From assembly GCA_947097615.1 (NCBI GenBank), contig CAMURX010000083.1, forward strand, positions 1-7,158: DNA of 7,158 nucleotides. Reading direction: 5' to 3'. Origin of the DNA: an uncultured Neisseria sp. (GTDB lineage: Bacteria; Pseudomonadota; Gammaproteobacteria; Burkholderiales; Neisseriaceae). Each line of letters starts with the position of its first letter. Positions within the stretch are counted from its first letter, which is position 1. This document shows positions 3,510 to 7,158 of the stretch, piece by piece. Both the position numbers and the translations under genes were made by a program. Under the pieces are notes generated by a model. It saw nothing but the letters and a program-made list of their open reading frames with translations, did not search any database and was not told the origin of the DNA.

Positions 3510-5669
3510 TCAACCAATCTTCACTTTTTTCAAACGCAGCGCGTTGCCGAGTACGGAAATCGAGCTGGCGGCCATCGCTGCGCCCGCAATCACGGGGCTG
3601 AGGTAGCCCAGCGCGGCCAGCGGGATGCCCAATGTGTTGTAGAAAAAGGCGAAAAACAGGTTTTGGCGGATGTTTTTCAGCGTGGCCTGCGAGATGAAGA
3701 GCGCGTCGGCGAGGCGGTTGACCGAGTGCTGCATCAGCGTGGCTGATGCGCTGTGTTCGGCGATGTCCGCGCCGCCTTTCACGGCAAAGCTGACATCGGC
3801 GGCGGCCAGCGCGGGGGCATCGTTGATGCCGTCGCCCACCATCGCCACGGTGCGGCCTTCGGCTTTGAGCCGTTCGATTTCGGCGGCTTTGCCGCGCGGG
3901 GTCATGCCGCCGCGTGCTTCGGCGATGCCCAGTTGCGCCGCGATGTCGTCAACAGCGGCCTGCTTGTCGCCGCTGAGTACGAGCACGCGGATGCCGCGCG
4001 CTTTCAGACGGCCTACGGCTTCGGCGGCATCGGCTTTGAGCGTGTCGGAGAGTGCAAACGCGCCTGCGGGTTTGCCGCCAACTGATACGGCGACAATGCT
4101 TGCGCTGCGCCATAGGCCATCTGAAAAGAGGGAGTCGGGCAGTTCAACGCCTGCAAAACCGGCTTGGCCTGCTTTGACTTCTGCGCCGTCAACATACGCG
4201 CTGATGCCTGCGCCGACGGCGGTGTGTGCGTTTTCAGACGGCGGAATGTCGATGCCGCGTTTGCGTGCGGCGGCGACGATGGCGGCGGCAAGCGGATGGG
4301 CGGCGTTTTGTTCGATGGCGGCGGCGAGGCGATAGAGGCCGTTTTCGTCAACGTTGTCTGCGTCGGCCAACCATACGGCGGCCACGCGCGGGCGGCCTTC
4401 GGTGAGTGTGCCCGTTTTGTCGAGCACCACGGTATCGACCTGTGCGGCGGTTTCCATCGCGGCCGCGTCTTTAAACCAGATGCCGTGCCGCGCCGCTTTG
4501 CCCATGCCCACCATAATCGCGGCGGGCGTGGCGAGGCCGAGCGCGCACGGGCAGGCAATCACGAGCACGGCCACGGCGCGCATCAGCGCAAGCGTCCAAT
4601 CGCCGCTGAAAATCCAGTTCAAAACAAAAGTCAGCAAAGACACGCCCACCACGGCGGGCACAAACACCGCCGCCGCTTTGTCGGCCACGCGGGCAATCGG
4701 TGCTTTGCTGCCCTGCGCTTCGGAGAGCGCGTTCATCATGTCGCCCAACAGCGTGGCGCTGCCGAGTTTGGCGGCGCGGTAGGTGATGCTGCCGTCGCTC
4801 ATCAGCGCACCGGCCAACACTTTGCTGCCCGCCTGTTTGACTTCGGGGCGCGATTCGCCGGTGAGATGGCTCTCGTCTGCCCAGCCGCTGCCGCTCTCGA
4901 CGATGCCGTCTGCGGCGATGCGCTCACCGTGGTTGGCGCGTATCAGGTCGCCAACGGCGATTTGGTCGGCCGGCAGCGCAACCCACGCGCCGCCGCGCAT
5001 CACGTTAACCTGCGCGGGCGTGAGTTTGATGAGCAAACTGAGGCTGTTGAGGCTGGATTTTTTCGTGCGCCGCTCCAAAAATTTGCCCAGCGACACAAAG
5101 CCCACCACCATCACGCCCGCCTCAAAATACACATGCGCGCCGTGTGCTGCGTGTGCGCCAAAAAACAGCATATAGGCCGAGTAAAGGTAAATCGACAGCG
5201 TGCCAATGGTTACCAACACATCCATATTCGCCAGCCCGCCGCGTATGCTCGCCCACGCGCTTTTGTAAAACGGCACGGCCAGCCAAAGCTGCACCACGCT
5301 GGCCAGCGCAAACTGCCACAAAGGCGGCAGCATCCAATCGTGCCGCCCCGCCATCATGCCCGCCATGCCGATAAGAAACGGAACATTCACCGCCAGCAGT
5401 AAGGCCAGCCGCCAGCCGATACGCACAGGCGCATCCTGCGGCGCGGCCGCTTCGGTTTTTTCCACCGCACGGAAACCCGCCTTATCGATAATCGCGGCAA
5501 TCTCGGCGGCAGACACGCGGCTGCCGTCAAACACCACCTGCGCCTCTTCGCCGGCAAAATTCACGCCAGCTGATTCGACAAAGTCTTTTTTGTTCAACAC
5601 CTTTTCAATGCGCGAGGCGCAGGCCTGGCAGTTCATGCCTTCGATTTGGAAACGGGCTTTTTGTTGCAT
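3510..5669 (-). CDS. copA: CopA, Cu+-exporting P1B-type ATPase
   Basis: CopA is an inner-membrane pump that uses ATP to export Cu+ from the cytoplasm. The 719 residues begin with one heavy-metal-associated domain (about 5-68) bearing G11-M-N-C14-QA-C17. Two class-specific helices follow (about 84-106 and 117-137), then the core: actuator loop TGES (270-273), the membrane metal site C373-P-C375, phosphorylation motif D417-KTGT, nucleotide-site HP (458-459), hinge GDGINDAP (612-619), and Y677-N678 plus M699-xx-S702-S703 in the last helices. The CPC, YN and MxxSS set specifies Cu+/Ag+ rather than Zn/Cd. All key residues are present. A loop with H173, H176 and H179 (GAHAAHGAHVYFE) faces the periplasm and could bind metal. 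AGGGAAG lies about 8 bases before the ATG. No CueR-like operator is visible in the 108-base gap from alaA. One perfect DUS, one DUS core (4233-4242) and one near-DUS (4114-4125) lie inside. Confidence 0.95.
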   Translation of the reverse strand: MQQKARFQIEGMNCQACASRIEKVLNKKDFVESAGVNFAGEEAQVVFDGSRVSAAEIAAIIDKAGFRAVEKTEAAAPQDAPVRIGWRLALLLAVNVPFLIGMAGMMAGRHDWMLPPLWQFALASVVQLWLAVPFYKSAWASIRGGLANMDVLVTIGTLSIYLYSAYMLFFGAHAAHGAHVYFEAGVMVVGFVSLGKFLERRTKKSSLNSLSLLIKLTPAQVNVMRGGAWVALPADQIAVGDLIRANHGERIAADGIVESGSGWADESHLTGESRPEVKQAGSKVLAGALMSDGSITYRAAKLGSATLLGDMMNALSEAQGSKAPIARVADKAAAVFVPAVVGVSLLTFVLNWIFSGDWTLALMRAVAVLVIACPCALGLATPAAIMVGMGKAARHGIWFKDAAAMETAAQVDTVVLDKTGTLTEGRPRVAAVWLADADNVDENGLYRLAAAIEQNAAHPLAAAIVAAARKRGIDIPPSENAHTAVGAGISAYVDGAEVKAGQAGFAGVELPDSLFSDGLWRSASIVAVSVGGKPAGAFALSDTLKADAAEAVGRLKARGIRVLVLSGDKQAAVDDIAAQLGIAEARGGMTPRGKAAEIERLKAEGRTVAMVGDGINDAPALAAADVSFAVKGGADIAEHSASATLMQHSVNRLADALFISQATLKNIRQNLFFAFFYNTLGIPLAALGYLSPVIAGAAMAASSISVLGNALRLKKVKIG
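4003..4014 (-). repeat. DNA uptake sequence (AG-DUS) inside copA
   Basis: Perfect TTCAGACGGCCT on the plus strand, translated on the coding strand as part of VGRLKAR (residues 552-558), between the P-domain motifs. Confidence 0.95.
4233..4242 (-). repeat. 10-base DUS core inside copA
   Basis: TTCAGACGGC matches the 10-base core GCCGTCTGAA, but the two outer bases are GG rather than CT or AT, so the 12-mer is incomplete. It is translated on the coding strand as PSEN (residues 477-480), in the ATP-binding region. Confidence 0.85.
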
Positions 5670-5694
5670 GGCGGGTTCTTCCCTGGTTTTGCTT

Positions 5695-5725
5695 TTCAGA
5701 CGGCCTTATCGGGAGGCCGTCTGAA
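5695..5725 (-). terminator. Inverted DUS pair between alaA and copA (copA side)
   Basis: TTCAGACGGCCT (5695-5706) and AGGCCGTCTGAA (5714-5725) form a perfect 12-bp stem with the 7-nt loop TATCGGG. On the minus strand it comes 25 bases before the copA start codon, so it would be in the copA leader if transcription starts further upstream. No U-tract follows on the minus strand. Confidence 0.65.
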
Positions 5726-5731
5726 CGGTTT

Positions 5732-5770
5732 GAGGCCGTCTGAACAGGCTTTGCGTTTTCAGACGGCCTC
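5732..5770 (-). terminator. Inverted DUS pair after alaA
   Basis: AGGCCGTCTGAA (5733-5744) and its complement (5758-5769) form a 12-bp stem extended to 13 by G5732-C5770, with a 13-nt loop. It begins 7 bases after the alaA stop on the minus strand, a usual place for a DUS-pair terminator. AAACCG rather than a U-tract follows, so termination may be incomplete and copA could receive read-through. Confidence 0.75.
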
Positions 5771-5777
5771 GGAGCGT

Positions 5778-6992
5778 TTACTGGCGGTAGTGTTTCAGGA
5801 AGCGTGCCAGCCGCTCCATGGCTTCTTCGATTTGGTAGACGTGCGGCAGGGTGACGATGCGGAAGTGGTCGGGTTTGATCCAGTTGAAGCCGGTGCCGTG
5901 CACCAGCAGCACTTTTTCCTGCACGAGAAAGTCGTAGACGAATTTCATGTCGTCGGTGATGCCGTACATTTCCGTGTCGATTTTCGGGAACATATACAGC
6001 GCGCCCTGCGGTTTGACGCAGCTGATGCCGGGTATTTGTGTCACCATTTCCCAGGCTTTGTCGCGCTGTTCGAGCAGGCGGCCGCCGGGCAGGATGAGTT
6101 CATTGATGCTTTGGTAGCCGCCCAAGGCCGTCTGAATGGCGTGCTGCATGGGGGTGGTGGCGCACAGGCGCATGGAGGCGAGCATGTCCAGCCCTTCGAT
6201 ATAGCCTTTGGCGTGCTGCTTGGGGCCGTTAAGCAGCATCCAGCCCTGGCGGAAGCCGGCCACGCGGTAGGATTTGGAGAGGCCGTTGAAGGTGACGGTG
6301 AGCAAATCGGGGGCGAGGGCGGCGATGTGGTGGTGTTCGGCGCCATCGTAGAGGATTTTGTCGTAGATTTCGTCGGCGAAGATAATCAGGCCGTGGCGGC
6401 GGGCGAGTTCGGCGATTTCGAGCAACACTTCTTTGCTGTACACCGCGCCGGTGGGGTTGTTGGGGTTGATGACGACGATGGCTTTGGTGCGGGCGTTGAT
6501 TTTGGCTTCGATGTCGGCGAGGTTGGGAAACCAGTCGCGCTCTTCGTCGCACAGGTAATGGCGCACGGTGCCGCCGGCGAGGGTGGCGGCGGCCGTCCAC
6601 AAGGGATAGTCGGGCGCGGGGATGAGGATTTCGTCGCCGTCGTTCAACAGCGCCTGCATGGACATGGTGATGAGTTCGGACACGCCGTTGCCGATATAGA
6701 CGTCGTCGACGGTGACATCACGCAGGCCTTTGGTTTGGTAGTAGTGGACGATGGCTTTGCGGGCGGAATAGAGCCCTTTGGAGTCGCAGTAGCCCTGCGA
6801 GGTGGGCAGGTTGCGGATAACGTCGACGAGGATTTCGTCGGGCGCTTCAAAGCCGAAGGGGGCGGGGTTGCCGATGTTGAGTTTGAGGATTTGGTGGCCG
6901 TCTTCTTCGAGTTGGAGGGCTTTTTTGTGTACGGGGCCGCGGATGTCGTAGCAGACGTGGTCGAGTTTGGTGGATTTGGTGAATTTGTCCAT
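5778..6992 (-). CDS. alaA: AlaA, PLP-dependent alanine-synthesising aminotransferase
   Basis: AlaA transfers an amino group from glutamate to pyruvate to make alanine; it is cytoplasmic and a fold-type I PLP enzyme. The 404 residues are nearly the length of E. coli AlaA (405) and match it along the whole chain as I recall it: CYDIRGPV (14-21), LNIGNPAPFGF (38-48), PTSQGYCDSKGLYSARKA (63-80), the GNGVSELI cofactor loop (101-108), NPNNPTGAVYSKE (176-188), DEIYDKILYD (207-216), NGLSKSYRVAGFRQGW (236-251) and FRIVTLP (377-383). K240 should form the Schiff base with PLP, D207 and Y210 contact the cofactor, and R378 binds the substrate carboxylate. ATG 6992 is chosen because homologues start there and a good promoter lies just upstream; a TTG start at 7058 would overlap its -35 box. 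The Shine-Dalgarno (CGGAA) is weak. One DUS is inside. Confidence 0.95.
   Translation of the reverse strand: MDKFTKSTKLDHVCYDIRGPVHKKALQLEEDGHQILKLNIGNPAPFGFEAPDEILVDVIRNLPTSQGYCDSKGLYSARKAIVHYYQTKGLRDVTVDDVYIGNGVSELITMSMQALLNDGDEILIPAPDYPLWTAAATLAGGTVRHYLCDEERDWFPNLADIEAKINARTKAIVVINPNNPTGAVYSKEVLLEIAELARRHGLIIFADEIYDKILYDGAEHHHIAALAPDLLTVTFNGLSKSYRVAGFRQGWMLLNGPKQHAKGYIEGLDMLASMRLCATTPMQHAIQTALGGYQSINELILPGGRLLEQRDKAWEMVTQIPGISCVKPQGALYMFPKIDTEMYGITDDMKFVYDFLVQEKVLLVHGTGFNWIKPDHFRIVTLPHVYQIEEAMERLARFLKHYRQ
6125..6136 (+). repeat. DNA uptake sequence (AG-DUS) inside alaA
   Basis: Perfect AGGCCGTCTGAA on the plus strand. On the coding strand it is read as IQTAL (residues 286-290), a segment identical in E. 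coli AlaA, so this DUS fits without changing the protein. Confidence 0.95.
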
Positions 6993-7029
6993 GATGGCGT
7001 GTTCCGTTAAGAGAGGGTAAACAGGCGTA

Positions 7030-7058
7030 AATGTACTCTGTTTGCGGCTTGGGGGCAA
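7030..7058 (-). promoter_or_regulatory. Candidate sigma-70 promoter of alaA
   Basis: On the minus strand, TTGCCC (7053-7058) as -35 and TACATT (7030-7035) as -10 are separated by exactly 17 bases; each matches its consensus at 4 of 6 positions. Transcription would start near 7023, leaving a leader of about 30 bases before the ATG at 6992. The -35 adjoins the inverted DUS pair directly upstream. Confidence 0.5.
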
Positions 7059-7088
7059 AGGCCGTCTGAAAACGTTTCAGACGGCCTT
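7058..7088. terminator. Inverted DUS pair upstream of alaA
   Basis: AGGCCGTCTGAA (7059-7070) and its complement (7076-7087) form a near-perfect palindrome: 13 pairs from A7058-T7088 inward plus A7071-T7075, leaving a 3-base loop ACG. It probably insulates alaA from a gene beyond the right edge. No U-tract is present on either strand. Confidence 0.65.
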
Positions 7089-7158
7089 AGGGGCTGTTGA
7101 CAATTGGTTTGCGAAGCGGATTTTGCGTCAGAAAGCGGCAGATGCAAGGCGCAAACCG
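7089..7158. other. Non-coding edge, possible end of a repeat or mobile element
   Basis: No gene is visible. The segment begins GGGGCTGTTGACAATTGG right after the DUS palindrome. It contains inverted arms GGTTTGCG (7106-7113) and CGCAAACC (7150-7157), 36 bases apart, and a repeated AGCGG (7115-7119, 7134-7138). GGGGCTGTT-type starts occur at the tips of some insertion sequences, so this may be the edge of one or of a dispersed intergenic repeat. I cannot name a family and the window ends here. Confidence 0.3.

Noticed and set aside
3322..3606. 94-codon plus-strand frame in the copA-yjdF gap
   Set aside because: Its middle is a translation of DUS and dRS3-like repeats and its end is antisense to copA. 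There is no ribosome-binding site or family resemblance.
4164..5402. 412-codon open frame on the plus strand, opposite copA
   Set aside because: It lies wholly antisense to a complete copA with all catalytic motifs. Its translation is low-complexity (rich in H, G, A, R) and matches no family; long antisense frames are expected in GC-rich DNA.
5646..7010. 454-codon open frame on the plus strand, opposite alaA
   Set aside because: Antisense shadow of alaA, which matches AlaA along its full length. The translation is dominated by V, F, G, D and A repeats typical of the complement of GC-rich codons.
6993..7058. Upstream TTG start adding 22 residues to AlaA
   Set aside because: Homologues start at the MDKF position; the TTG coincides with the candidate -35 box, so it would not be on the transcript.
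51..7087. Repeated 12-mers as a CRISPR or other array
   Set aside because: The repeats are DNA uptake sequences: dispersed, on both strands, in genes and gaps, without regular spacers or cas genes.
7097..7102. Perfect TTGACA as a plus-strand -35 box
   Set aside because: No acceptable -10 lies 16-18 bases downstream (the bases there are ATTTTG or similar), and no plus-strand gene follows within the window.

Overview
The window looks like chromosomal DNA of a GC-rich member of the genus Neisseria. The main evidence is the DNA uptake sequence (DUS) that natural transformation in this family recognises. The 12-base AG-DUS form AGGCCGTCTGAA occurs 16 times perfectly, counting both strands, plus one AT-DUS (ATGCCGTCTGAA), or about one per 420 bases. 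dRS3-like short inverted repeats, also typical of Neisseria, and several closely Neisseria/E. coli-like housekeeping proteins agree. GC content looks near 60% by eye, which points to a GC-rich, AG-DUS species (N. bacilliformis or similar) rather than N. meningitidis or N. gonorrhoeae; the species is inference only.

Layout, left to right. (1) Bases 1-44 are the 3' end of a plus-strand gene whose tail resembles RdgB (ITP/XTP pyrophosphatase), closed by a hairpin made from two inverted DUSs. (2) Two plus-strand genes with overlapping stop and start (ATGA) follow: a small cytoplasmic thioredoxin-like protein and the radical-SAM heme chaperone HemW. (3) After an AT-rich promoter-like gap comes a DUF4298 gene, then an exported META/HslJ-domain protein. 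This plus-strand block ends at a perfect 21-bp-stem terminator that can also serve the opposite strand. (4) The rest is on the minus strand, read from right to left: alaA (alanine-synthesising aminotransferase), copA (Cu+-exporting P1B-type ATPase with one N-terminal metal-binding domain) and a YjdF/DUF2238 inner-membrane protein. (5) The gap between copA and the yjdF-like gene (about 280 bp) is packed with repeats: two DUSs, a REP-like palindrome, a small hairpin and a dRS3-like element. The right edge (7089-7158) holds no gene but looks like the edge of a repeat or mobile element.

The genes do not form one pathway. HemW (heme delivery), the thioredoxin-like protein, CopA (copper efflux) and the META-domain protein could all bear on redox or metal stress, but the sequence shows no shared regulation. 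No CRISPR, phage, toxin-antitoxin, defence or biosynthetic system is present, and I see no convincing undescribed system. The unusual signals are in the repeat architecture: DUS pairs used as hairpins, four DUSs packed in 75 bp between alaA and copA, and the composite intergenic region downstream of copA.
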